A stretch of DNA of 64,000 nt from Spirodela intermedia (taxonomy: Eukaryota; Streptophyta; Magnoliopsida; Alismatales; Araceae), in NCBI GenBank assembly GCA_902729315.2, contig LR746266.1, positions 2,986,759 through 3,050,758 of the forward strand, written 5' to 3'. The translations under genes were made by a program, and so were the position numbers. The notes beneath the pieces were generated by a model. It searched no databases and was not told where the DNA came from. It worked only from the letters and a program-made list of their open reading frames with translations. This document shows positions 1 to 11,679 of the stretch, one piece after another (within the stretch, counting starts at the first letter, position 1; each line of letters opens with the position of its first letter).

Positions 1-33
1 TCTCTCTAAATTTTGATAGTTAGTAAGTAAGCC

Positions 34-1957
34 TGATAAGTCTTCATTATCATGAATTAATAATTAATAAATCATATAATTTTAGTTTTAACTCAAGATA
101 AATAGACTTATATTTGTATTAAATTATGAATAGTAATTTTAAGTTGATTAATGTGAATTTTTGGCTAATTATGTGATTTTATGTAAATTTATATAATTTT
201 TATAATCTTATTTTTGAGATAAATAAAGAAAAATAAAATAAAATAAAAAGATAAAAAAAGGGAAGAACCCACCGGCCAGTCGGGCCTACAAGAGGGGGAG
301 CATAGTCAAGTAAAGTCGTGAGTATGGGCTAGAGCAGCTATGGACTGATGGCGGCACATATGCATCACTCCCCTTCTATGTCACAGGTGGCTAGCCATGC
401 GTGGGGCAAGGAGTGGTCATACACATGTGAGAAAAAGACTCATTGTTTTTTAAATGTTGTATTATTAAATATTCATCTCAACATTCGATGTATAACTATG
501 TGAGACTAAATCAGCGGTCACACCTTCCCTATAATATTTTTGAAGATTTTAATAACTAAAATACTCCTTATTTATAACAACGAGATATTTTGATGACATC
601 ATTGTATAAAGGTATTAGAGTATTTATTTCACTCTCTCATGTAGGTAGGTGACCGACGTAGGTTCGAATCCTACTAGAGTCAAAACTCACATTTTTTATT
701 TAATTAAATCGTGATTTTCCTATAGATCACCGGTGAAGGATTAAGCTACCAAAATCATTTAATCATCGGTGAAAATCTTGTCAACGTAATTCAGAGCATC
801 GTTATTAAAATTATTGAACGATTTGCGATGAAAGGATCGTAAATCTATTGAGTAAATCCTCTCTAATTGATCAACGAACAAGTCGTCATTGAGAAGAAAA
901 TGATTCACTAGGAGGTGAGTCGTCGCCTCTTGAGAGCACACCAGATGTAATGAAAAGCCTCCTCTTACTGTGTGGACATGAGGATGAAGCTCCCTAACAT
1001 GCGCCCTACCTCCATCCAACTTCTCTCCATCGAGTGACAGCTGCCAGAGAGCTGCAAAGTCATTGTTTTTCTACTTTGTCGGTTGACAACCACCAAAGAC
1101 GATTTGAAAACCCATTTCATTGATCTCTAGACTTTAAAAGAAAATTAGAGATTTTTCACATCGTCATTGTTTAAAGAGAGTCTTCAAGGCCATAGACACT
1201 GTACGATAATCCTCCAAAATGCTTAGGATTTCGGTGTATCATTGACGCATCGCTATCACGATGCTAGAACTTTGTTTTACTATTTTTTTGCTAATTTAAC
1301 TTTCATCATCATTTTTTAGACTTTAAAAGGAGATCCAACGAATGCTCAAGTCGTCTATGTCCAAAGAAAGCCTTTGAGGTTGTGGACATCGTTTGATGAT
1401 CTTCCCAAACATATAGAATTTCAACGATCACTATTGCAAGGTTGAAACTCTATCTTTCCTACTTTCAATTTAATTTTCACTTCATTTAATGATACTTTGT
1501 GATTTTTACTTTCTAAACTATTCTTCATTCAATTACAATTCTTCTAGCTTTTACAGATTTTAATTTGACTAATTACATCATCTATAATCATTTATGTAAG
1601 AATTATCAAGTTAAATTCTATTTTTACTTGATTCATGTTTATTGGGGCGCTAACATCATCTTGACATCCACACCTCTTATTTCCCTTTTTTGTAACTTTT
1701 AAATATATTTTATTTTAATTTCTTAATCTAAAATTTATAAAAAATTATATTATTTATGAAAAATTCTGAAATATTACTAGATATTATATTACATCCCTAC
1801 GATCGACCTAGAATTTACTACTATTTTTTAAAACTTTTACTAAATTTTAATTGATATATTTATTTAGAAATACTTATAAATATCTAAAAATTAGTATTTT
1901 CTAGTTTTATAAATTTTAAATTTACATGATTTACTATATAACAATTAAGTCACATCA
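34..1957 (+). mobile_element. Solo LTR, Athila-like LTR family, enlarged copy
   Basis: The segment begins TGATAAGTCTTC and ends AAGTCACATCA, the same termini (TG...CA) seen in the LTRs at 8860-10478, 52690-54311 and 61270-62876. Sense orientation is taken from the 8860-10478 copy, which is followed by a primer-binding site. No primer-binding site follows 1957 and no polypurine tract precedes 34, so I read it as a solo LTR. Flanking 5-mers (AAGCC and AACCT) are not a convincing target-site duplication. It is about 300 bp longer than its relatives, partly because of an internal tandem duplication at 1129-1456. It contains the family's B-box-like motif at 661-671. Confidence 0.8.
1129..1456 (+). 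repeat. Tandem duplication inside the LTR
   Basis: Two diverged units, 1129-1317 and 1318-about 1456, both start with AGACTTTAAAAG and go on through recognisable versions of the same text (a CGTC..TGTC stretch, GACATCG/GACACTG, GATGATC/GATAATCC). The other LTR copies in the window have this block once, so the duplication arose in this copy or its immediate ancestor. Confidence 0.65.
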
Positions 1958-4330
1958 AACCTCATATAGGTAGTACTTAAAAAGTCAGGAATAATAGCAA
2001 TTAGGACTAATAAGGGAGAAGAAATATAGACAAGATTAACTACCAACTAGAAATTATATTTAGGTTATAGAAAGTTAAATGTATTAATTAAAAACGATCA
2101 TTTCCCCATCCCTTTCATTGATTAGATCATAAATACATTAGTATGACAAAAATATTTTTATCTTCTAGATGAGTATTCTGAGTACAACCAAATGGTAATT
2201 TATCCAAGGGTTCAAGAAAAAACTACATTTTCATATCCATATGGTACATTTACTTTTAAACACATGTCTTTTGGTTTATGTAATGCCACATATCTTTCAA
2301 CATTCATGATGTCTATTTTTCTAATAAGATTTGTGATTTTTTAGAAATTTTTATAGATATCTTTTTGTATTTGGTCCTTATTTCAATCATTGTTTAGTTC
2401 ATCTAAGGAAAGTCCTTGCAAGGTGTGTGGAAACCAATCTAGTCTTCAACTAGGAAAAAAATAATTTTATGATGAGAGATAAAATAATTTTAAGGCATAT
2501 TATTAGTGGAAAGGAATTGAGGTAGATAAAGCTAAAATCGATGTTATAACGATTTATCACCCCCTCCTTAGTAAAATAGCTTAGAAAATTTATTGGACAT
2601 GCTAAATTTTATAGAAGGTTCACCAAATATTTTTCTAAGATTTCCAAACATTTGACTGCATTCCTAACTAAAGAAGTATGTTTCATCTAAATGCTTTAAC
2701 TCTAAAAGCCTTCATGACTTAAAAACAAGCCTTAGTTAAAGCACCTATCCTCCAAGCCCCTAATTAGACCTTACCATTTGAAATTATGTGTGATGCCTCT
2801 AACTTGGCTATGGGAGTTGTGTTAGGATAGTGAATTGAAAAAAGGTAGTAATATATTATGCAAGCAAGACCACATGTAATGCTCAAATTCATTTATACTA
2901 CATTGAAAAGGAGCTTTGATTTAGAAAAAAATTGATCCTTCCTTTTAGCAGCAATAGTAACCATTTATTCAGACTATTTAGGCCTTAAATATCTTCTCAC
3001 AAAAAGGAAGTGAAACCAAGACTAATGTGATGAATTTTACTATTACATGAATTTGACCTTGATATTAGAGATAATAAGGGCTCCACAAATGCAATTGCTA
3101 ACTATTTCTATAGATTTAACATCTTAGACAATATACCATTTCAATATTCTTCATCTGATGAACAACTATTTGTTGTTGGGCAAACGAATTCACCATGGTA
3201 TACACATATAATCAATTATATGGTGATAGAAAAAATCCAAATTGGTGGAACAAAAGTGGAAAATACATCTTTTTATCCCAACTGAAATACTACTTCTAGA
3301 ATGATCTAAAATTCTTCTATTTTTGTCTTGATCAAATCCTTAGACAATGTGTTCTAGTGAACAAGTAATATAATGTTTTAAATTTCTGCCATTCTTTACC
3401 ATGTGGTGAGCAATTTTCTAGTGAGAAAATAACCATCTAGATTTTATTGCCAACATTATTTAAAGAGTCACATCACTTTAGTAAAACTTACCTTAATTGT
3501 TAGGTTGTAACGAACATTTCTAATACATGATGCTACTTAAACCCGTCTTAGTAGTTGAGATTATTGGTGTATAGGGCATTGACTTTATGAGTCTATTTCC
3601 ACCATCATTAGGTTATGAATTTATTTTAGAGGCTGTTGACTATGGGCCAAAATGAATAGAGACAATCCACATAAAAACAAATGATCACAAGGTAGTATAA
3701 AAGTTTGTTCAAAAAAATATTTTCTCTAGATTCAGCTATCCAATAGCTATTATTAGTGATGGTAGTTCACATTTTAATAATTATCATTTCAAAACTTTCC
3801 TTAGAAAGTATGGGGTTAACCATAAACCTGCAACACCTTATCACCCTCAAACAAATGACCAAGTTGAGGTTTCAAATAGAGATATTAAAGATATTCTACA
3901 AAACATTATAAAACCAAATAGAAAAGATTAATCTATAAGGTTGGATGGTGTTCTATGGACTTATAGAACCCTCTAAAAAACCCTAATTGGAATGTCTCCT
4001 TATATGTTAGTATTTGGTGAGGCAGATAACCTAACGATGGAGTTGGAACATAGAGTATTTTGGCCAATAAAATAGTATAATATGGATTTTCCTCAAGTTG
4101 GGAACCATCAAACATTATAAATTTTTAAGTTAGAGGAATTGAGGAATGAAGCTTATGAAAGTTTTCAAATTTATAAAACAAAAATGATAACCTTCCATGA
4201 TTGTCACATTTATAGAAAAAAATTTAAAATAAATCAGGTGTGGCTATTTAATTCCAAGTTTCCATTATATTCAAGCAAATTAAAAATCAAGATGAGATAG
4301 ACCACATATAGTTCTGAACTTTAGTGAGAG
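1958..4330 (+). pseudogene. Degenerate Ty3/gypsy (Athila/Tat-like) pol relic: RT, RNase H, integrase
   Basis: Plus-strand translation with many stops and frameshifts still shows pol landmarks. A reverse transcriptase stretch near 2165-2310 reads like the Athila pattern ending FGLCNAT. An RNase H start lies near 2780-2820 (MCDASNLAMGVVLG). An integrase core near 3585-3900 contains VDYG, a GSSHFNN-like segment and the conserved TPYHPQT..QVEVSNR block. An integrase C-terminus near 4130-4280 reads LEELRNEAYE. No reading frame survives beyond about 60 codons. No gag or protease was seen between the solo LTR and the RT, so the element is truncated. Lineage is inferred from the integrase and RT patterns only. 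Confidence 0.75.
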
Positions 4331-4560
4331 TAGTGTTGTCAAGATTCTAGATCAAAAGGAAGGTTGGACCTTTTGTACCAAATGAGCAATGCTTGAAATC
4401 ATACCTGAAAAATGAGTAGTTAAACTTCAAAGAATCAATCCAATTACAAGACCCTTGAGTAGTATAATGTCTAGCTATGGACATTAAACATAATGTTTGT
4501 TGCGACGCAACCCAACCCTTTTTCAACATTTTGACTTATTGCTTTGACCTGTTTTTCATG

Positions 4561-4580
4561 ATTGCTAGTCCCTTAGCAAT
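4561..4580 (-). other. Perfect inverted repeat (7-bp arms, 6-nt loop)
   Basis: ATTGCTA and TAGCAAT flank GTCCCT. The identical 20-mer occurs at 58751-58770, beside a GGGGGG polypurine run on the minus strand. I read it as a conserved hairpin near the 3' end of the internal region of a plant retrotransposon. Here it probably marks the 3' part of the minus-strand element that starts at 10478. Confidence 0.55.
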
Positions 4581-6480
4581 GGAATTACGAAAAAAAAAAT
4601 TACAAATCTCAAACATCATATTTTAATACATAAAAAAATATAATTAGAAATGATGCACCTTTAGACACTTTGGACTCTTATATCAAGTATTTAAGAATGA
4701 TGTCAAGCACTTAAATGTTTAAGCACTCCTTGGAATAACAATCTAGACTTCACTTCTTCAATTCATATCTTTATCACTTCTTCACTCATAGATATATTTA
4801 CAATATGTTCTAATTATCAATAATCATCCAAGAATAATATTGATCCTACATTTCTCTTTTTCCATGGCTTGATTTTTGAAGTGTGCACTATATTTCTTCC
4901 TTCTTTATATATATATATATATATAAATAATGGATCAGTAACTTTTTCTATAGACAAATTTCGACAATAAGAATGATGTCTCACACCCTCTATGTGTACT
5001 CTTCATTTTCAGGGCTTTCACTTTATCCACTTATTTTGCAGCAAGTGTTTTTCTATACACGATTTTCGACAATGAGAATGATGTCTCACACCCTTCATGT
5101 ATACTCTTTGTTTCTAGATTTTTTACATTACTTTCTCTTTTTTTTTTCAAAATAAGTGATTTCTCCTCGCAAGTCCTATAGATCAAGGTGCAAAAATCTC
5201 TATTAAACTCAAATGATCAATCAAATTTTCACATCAAGTAAATACTATCCATCAAGATCATGAAGTGAAAATTTGTAAAATCAAATCCATGTTATCTATC
5301 ATGTATCCAAGGAGTATTCCAACATTTCATGCTACTAGATCATTCTTTTGACTCAATAATAATTTTCCTAGTATCTTTTGGTATCAATCAATCTAATTGA
5401 TTTAATCTTTCATGCATGTAATATGATGTAAGAAATTTGTAAATTAGATAGTTCTGACAGTTCTATTTTCTATTTTCAGTTCTATTTTTAGCAACAATAA
5501 ATTTGTCAAAAATAAATCAAAACTATCCTCTTTATAGTTGTAATTTCGAATTTCAGTAATATATGTCTAGGGGATTGAAATGTGAGAAAAGGGTCTCTAG
5601 AATTTCAAATTTCGGATTGTTTTTTGTCTACTATTTTTGATAGTCTATTATTCATGACAGAAAACCAGAAAATAGATGTTGCAGTTTTTCTGAATTTTAT
5701 TTTATTTTTTATTTTTTTCAGTTGCTGTTCTAATGCAAACACATGTTCTTAATTGTCCTACAACATAAATTAATAATGAATACTTCACCCCCAACTTAAA
5801 AATGACATTGTCCTCAATGACACAGAAAAATCGAAATAGAATATGTAGAAAATAGAATTTTCAAGTGAAGCATGCATATGTGCAAAGTTAAGCATTGAAA
5901 ATATTTTTATAAATGATAAAGCTCAGAAAGACATCACCTCAACCTCGTTTTTAATTTTCCACTTCATCTTACACTCCTCCTCCTGCACTTTTTTGAAAAA
6001 AAACAAATATAGAAACAAGTACTGCCAAATTCTAAGAAAAATAGAGCTTAAAAAAAATAAAATCAAATAGAATGAAATAAAAACCATGGGTTGCCTCCCA
6101 TGCAGTGCTGAATTTAATGTCTTCAGCTGGACAGCTCATAGATCATAAAGATGATCTATGGCCATCAAAATATATTTGTATCCCAAGGTAAGTTTCATGA
6201 TATTCTTTTTCAGATTTAGCATAAATTCATGTACTTCATATATATACCTTGACATACTTTCAGCCAAAACAAAATGAAAATTAAATTTTTTTTCCCAAAA
6301 ATAATATTTCCATTTTGAAAAGAATCTTTCCTCATTTCTATCTTATTTTTTAATAAATACTTTCTATTTATAAATAATATTTTCTATTAATAGACTATAA
6401 AATGTGATCAGGCCATATAATTTCCAAATTAGCTCTTACCCAATCTAGAATTTTTTCATCTAAATTGATATCTCTAATTC
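4581..6480. other. AT-rich retrotransposon-derived stretch, no gene
   Basis: No coding region is recognisable. It includes a (TA)n run at 4906-4925, the tandem duplication at 4943-5155, and a minus-strand purine tract at about 5786-5800 (complement of CACCCCCAACTT), which resembles the GTTGGGGGTG tract near the 3' end of plant gypsy elements. The rest is AT-rich and unassigned. Confidence 0.5.
4943..5155 (+). repeat. Two-unit tandem repeat, period about 105 bp
   Basis: Units begin at 4943 and 5048, both with TTTTTCTATA, and share the core ATGATGTCTCACACCCT followed by a TGTACTCTT/TATACTCTT segment. A 60-codon open frame across the two units comes from the repeat and is not a gene. Confidence 0.7.
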
Positions 6481-6490
6481 TTCTATTCAT

Positions 6491-8512
6491 CTATTTCTTA
6501 ATGTCTTCTTTTATCTGCATAATATTCCCCTGCTCCATTTTATCTTCCATACATATTTGTTCAATTTGTGAGGAGTGAAATATTTCAAGCTTAGAAGTAA
6601 TTCTAATGGGCTGTGGGTTTTGAAGGATGGAAGGATTGTCTTCTTTAATCTTAGATCTAATGAATTCAGTAAAATTCAAATTTTCTCCTCGAAAATTATC
6701 TCTATATTCATATTTATTATTTTCGTTTCTCCCTATTAGTTGAATCAACTCTTTTTCTAGCTTTTCATTTCTCAACTCATCAAATTCTTCATCTTCCCAA
6801 GAGCTATCTTTTAATTTCGGTATATGATATACATCATCATCCTCACTATCAACATTTATAGCTGCAAAATTATGATTAGATTTATTAATTTCGTCTCCTA
6901 CATCTCCCAAATCAATTGATTTTTCCTCACCTGAAATATGTTTTTCTTCACTTCTGTCCTTACTCTCTTCTACTAAAATTTGGATGATTTTTCCATGATC
7001 AGCTTCTGTTTCTTCATCTAAGGGCTCTTTCTCCTCCTCATCCTTACTATATTTATTCATCAATTGTGAGCAATAAATGATTTTATTCAAATTTTCTGTT
7101 ACTATATTTTCAGTGTTAATATTCTCATTTACTTCTAATGGCTCATTCATTTCTTCTAATAATTGAAAATAAGGATCATGTAAAATATTCTCACTCAATG
7201 TATTAATTGTCTTAACATTTTCATTTCGTGGGTTTTTTTCTAAATTTATCCAGCTAGACTCTCCTCGCTGAAATTCTACTATTGGACAGTTTCCTGAATT
7301 TTCTATGGGCTGGCTAGGTGGTTGTCCCTCTTCTCTCCTATTCTCAAAAGCCTCTATAATTTGTTTTTGGTGCAACATCATTTGATTCATAGTTTGTTGC
7401 ATCATTTGGCTCATAGTTTGTTACATCATTTGACTCATTTGCTGCATCATTTCTATAGTATCAGGTTGGGTTTGAGAGGGTTGATTTTTCTGAAATCTGT
7501 TTTCTTGTTTTGGACGAAATTCAAAGTTTGAATTGGATCTAAGTGCTTCTAGATTTTGAATATTATTTAAGTTTCTCCACGAAAAATTATTCCCCCAATT
7601 AGGATTATAAGAATTAGAAAAATATTCTCTATTTTTACTAAAATCGTGGGGTACCTGCACTTGTTCTTGCCTATGATGATTTTGAAATTCGAAATGATCA
7701 TTTTCACCATACATATGACATGTACTATTTGAATTAAATTGAGGGTTAAGAGGCTTTCTAATATTTTCAATAAGTAAATCAAAATTTTCTAATATTTGAT
7801 TAATCTGATTAACCTCATTTCTAAATTTAGAATCATCATCATGATGCAATTAACAAATTCCTCTCTTCTTATCCCTGTCATATAATTCAAAAGAGGCTTG
7901 ATCTCTAGAATTTTCACTTAAATTTTCATAAAGACTGTAAATCTCATCAAGGGTTTTCTCCATAAAAGCTCTTCCACATATAGAATCAACCATATTTCTA
8001 TGTTGTTCTAATAATCCATCATAAAAAATTCTATTGAACTACCACTTAGGTATAGTATGATGAGGACACTTTCTAACTAAATATTTGAATGTTTCCCATG
8101 TCTCATGTAAAGTTTCTCCTAGTCTTTGAGAAAAACTTCATATATGTTTTCTCATATTTTGAGTTTTTCCTAAGGAATAAAATTTTCAAAAAAAGGCCTA
8201 TTCTATGTCTTTCTAGCTAGTTAATTCTATATCTAATGTGGATAGCCAATGACTAGCTTTGTCCCTAAGTGTATGAGGAAATAATTTCATCTTAATAATT
8301 TTCAGTGTAACTTGAGAGAGATTAACTAAATCACAGACCATATGAAATTTTTCTAAGTGCTGATGAGGTTCCTCTAAAGGTAATCCATGAAAATCAGGGA
8401 GCATTTGAAAAATTCTTAGATTTATTTCGAATTTAACATTCGGTGCTAATGAGACTCTAATATTGGATGCTCTTTGAAATGAATCAGGGATATAATAATT
8501 TTTCATGGCCAT
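6491..8512 (-). pseudogene. Broken gag of the minus-strand Athila-like element
   Basis: Three open blocks on the minus strand follow one another downstream of the LTR/primer-binding site at 8837-10478. Block 8512-8213 carries a gag-like capsid segment (MAMKNYYIPDSFQ, then HQHLEKFHMVCD and DKASHWLSTL), the pattern of Athila-type gag. Between 8213 and 7850 the frame is lost but gag-like words remain (for example VDSICGRAFMEKTLDEIY). Block 7849-7421 has a zinc-knuckle-like CHMYGENDHFE that lacks most of the CCHC cysteines. Block 7414-6491 is very acidic and lysine-rich with no known fold. No RT, RNase H or integrase follows on this strand before 4560, so the copy is non-autonomous or deleted. 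Confidence 0.75.
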
Positions 8513-8836
8513 AGGATTGTTCTCAATCTGACCTGTACTTCAGAATCTATCAAAATTAATTTTTATTTCAGATTTTTAGTTTTGAATGAAATAATGAAAG
8601 GATTTTCTAGCCTTGGATGCAAGGATCTTCCACCATGCATAAAAAATCAATAAATTCAAGGGAAAAAGTTTAGTAATTGTTACCCTCCTTCAGTATGCTC
8701 CAGTCCTTGCCTTGCTTCTCTTCATTCCCTTTAAAAAAAAAAAAATCAGCAAAAAGAAAATAAAACAAGAGTTTATTTTATTTTATTTTTATACTCTAAG
8801 AGAAAAATATAAAAATACTAAATATTATGCAATACA

Positions 8837-8854
8837 TCCCCGGCAATAGTGCCA
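8837..8854 (-). other. Primer-binding site, tRNA-Asp type
   Basis: On the minus strand, a few bases inside the LTR edge at 8860, the sequence reads TGGCACTATTGCCGGGGA. This is close to the tRNA-Asp primer-binding site typical of Athila elements (TGGCGCCGTTGCCGGGGA from general knowledge). It fixes the element's orientation as minus and makes the LTR at 8860-10478 its 5' LTR. Confidence 0.8.
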
Positions 8855-8859
8855 AAATT

Positions 8860-10478
8860 TGACGTGACTTAGTCGTTGTATATTAAATCACGCAAATCTA
8901 AAATTTATAAAACTAGAAAATACGATTTTTCAGATATTTAGAAGTATTTTTGAACAAATATATCAATTATAATTCAATAAAACTTCCAAAAAATAGTACT
9001 AATTTTCCACGTCAATCATAGGGATGTAATATAATATCTGGTAATTATTTAGAATTTTTCTCAAAGAATACTATTTTCTATGAATTTTATACTAAGAAAT
9101 GAAAAGGAATTATATTTAAAATTCACGAAAAATGAAAATAAGGGTGCGTACGTCAGGATGACGTCAACACTCGGTGAACGCGAATCGAGCGGAAACAGAA
9201 TTCCACCTGACGATTCTTACGTAAGCGATTATAGACGATTTAATTGATGAAATTAAGATCTGTAAAAGTCGAAAGAATCGTAAGTGAATGAAGTATATTT
9301 TGGGAAATTAAAATCACACAAATTATCACTAAATGAAACGTAAAGTAAGTTGAAAACAGGAAAACAAAGTTCCGGTGTCGCGGCGGCAATGCATTAGCGA
9401 TGCACCAGAATTCTGAGCGTTCAAGAGGATAGTCGTGCAGTAGCCATGGCCTCGAAGGCTTTCCTTAGACAAGGACGATGTGGGCAATCTCTAGATCTCC
9501 TTGCGAAGTCTAGAGATTAATGAAATGGGTCGTCGAATCGTCTCCGGGGGCTGTCACCCGGCAGAGTGGAAAAACGACGACTTTGCAGCTCTCCAGTGGC
9601 TGTCGCCCGACGGAGAGGAGCTAGATGGAGGTGGGGCACATGTCAGGGAGCTTCATCCTTAGGTCCCCGCAGCAAGAGGAGGCTCTTCATCGCATCTGGT
9701 ACGCTCTTAGGAGGTGGTGACTCGTCTCTCAGCGGATTGTCCTCTTCCCGACGACGGCTTGTTCGTTGATCAATTGAAGATACTTTACTCGATGGATTTG
9801 CGATCCTTTTATCGCGAATCGTTCAACAATTTTAGTAACAATGCTCCGCGAATCGTGTTGACGAGATTTTCGTCGATGATCTAGCGATTCTGGTTACTTA
9901 ATCCTTCATCAGCGATCTGCAGGAAAGTCGCGATAATCAGATAAAAAAATATGAGTTTTGGCTCTAGAAGGATTCGAACCCGCGCCAGTTGCCCACCCTT
10001 TCTGGGGAAGGTTACGCGGGTTTAGTCCCACATCGGTTGTGCACCGAAATTTCTGGTGAATATAAAATAATATTACATTCCCGATCAAGTGCGCGTGTAT
10101 GACCACTCCTTGCCCCACAATCGGCTGGCCACCGGTGACGTGGAAAGGGAGTGGCGTACACGTGCCCCCATCGGTTCAAGCCGCTCGAGCCCCTACTCGC
10201 GGCTACTTCCCGACTGTGCTTCCAACCCGCTTGCAGGCCCGGCTGGCTGGCGGGTCCTCCCATTTTGTTATATTTTTATTTTAATTTCTTTTCCTTCATT
10301 TATCTCAAAAGTAAGACTGTAAAAATCATATAAAATCACATAATTACCCAAAAATTCACGTTAATGAACTGAAAACCACTTTTCATACTTTAACACAAAT
10401 ATAAGTCTATTTATCATGAGTTAAGGCTAAAACTATATTATTTACTAATTATTAACTCATGATATTGAAGACTTATCA
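8860..10478 (-). mobile_element. 5' LTR of the minus-strand Athila-like element
   Basis: On the plus strand it starts TGACGTGACTTAG and ends GACTTATCA (1619 bp), so on the minus strand it has TG...CA termini. It is immediately followed, in minus sense, by the tRNA-Asp primer-binding site and a gag relic. The matching 3' LTR is not in the window: the copy at 34-1957 lies in the opposite orientation and cannot be its partner. The LTR holds a B-box-like motif (9970-9980, minus) and an antisense reading frame at about 9750-9880. Confidence 0.85.
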
Positions 10479-11505
10479 ATGATCACATAAACAAATTTTT
10501 GAAAAGTTCACACTTAGCATGAGCACCATTGTGGCCCCATCTTACTCCATGTGTCCAAGTTTTATATACTCGACCCTCTCTCCTTGCAACATGACTTTTC
10601 ATATAATTTATCATATGCTAATTAGGACATCAGCTAATAGTTGGGGAGGGGCGAGGTTCAAGGGAATGCATCCTAAAATGTCACAAGTTTCTTGAAAAGT
10701 TCATTGTTGTTTCTTGTTGTTTGACAAGGAAGTAAAGTTTGATTTAGGGAAGAAAATCAAAAGTCAGGAATTCAAGGCATAAATTGATAATTATGGTTAA
10801 GTTGAAAGGTTGAAATTGTAGAAATGTGTCAAGACACTTCTTAGGCCCATAGTTAATGTCCATCTGAAAAAGTTGATAGATTTTAAACACATGTTGTAAC
10901 TCATTAAATTATATCACATAGGTGTTGAAACTTATATCAAACACTAGGAGAATTATTGGAATTTTGAAATCCATTGTCAAAATATTATAGGAAAAGTTAA
11001 AGCCTTGTCAAAAAAAAATGAAGAAGAAGACAAGAAAAAAAGGGTACATTGTTTAGCTCCAAAAGTCAAGTGGCTAAACAATGAAAGTGTAAACTTACAA
11101 CAAAAAGAAAACTGTAGTCATGAGGAAAAAGCTACTTATCCCAACTATCACAAATAGGGAGACAATGAGAATTCAAATGATGTAAAAGACTATGGATGAT
11201 AGAAAGAAGAAAATTCTTGAGTCTGAAATAAAAGTTTTTAGTCATTTGTTTGATGACATTTGTTAAGTACAGTGTCAATCTTGTGTAATGATGATGGAAC
11301 TATCATGGGTTACCTTGAGAAGTGTTAATAAAATGAGATATGATTAATCCTTGATGCTTACCATGAGAATTCAATATGTCTTGATTCAAATAAATTCATT
11401 GAGAATCAGTTGTACTTTAAACTGATACCTTAAAAATAATAATCAGCCTAAACTCAAACCATTGTAGGTATTGCTAAGAGACTTACAATGATCTAGTTGT
11501 GGGGG
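10479..11505. other. Unassigned AT-rich region, possibly old retrotransposon
   Basis: There is no open frame with recognisable similarity. The right edge ends in a purine-rich GTTGTGGGGGTG followed by TGTTAAGG. This looks like a polypurine tract plus LTR start (TG), so the region may be the degraded body of another LTR element. I could not find its coding domains. Confidence 0.35.
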
Positions 11506-11679
11506 TGTGTTAAGGTATCATTCTTTCATGCAAACTAGGGGATAATAATAAGAAATAATGTATCAACTAAAGTCAATTTTAAGGAAATATATTGAAAGAT
11601 ATGAAACTTTAGTTTAGAAGGCATATCATGAATTTTTATGTAAATTCAACTGCTACTGGAATTGATGAGGGAAATTTAA

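Noticed and set aside
658-674. A functional tRNA gene in the LTR
   Set aside because: Only the T-arm is present; no D-arm, anticodon arm or complementary 5' acceptor strand could be found at the right distance.
34-10478. One complete retrotransposon bounded by LTRs at 34-1957 and 8860-10478
   Set aside because: The two LTRs are in opposite orientation, and the coding relics change strand near 4.3-4.6 kb. They are separate insertions.
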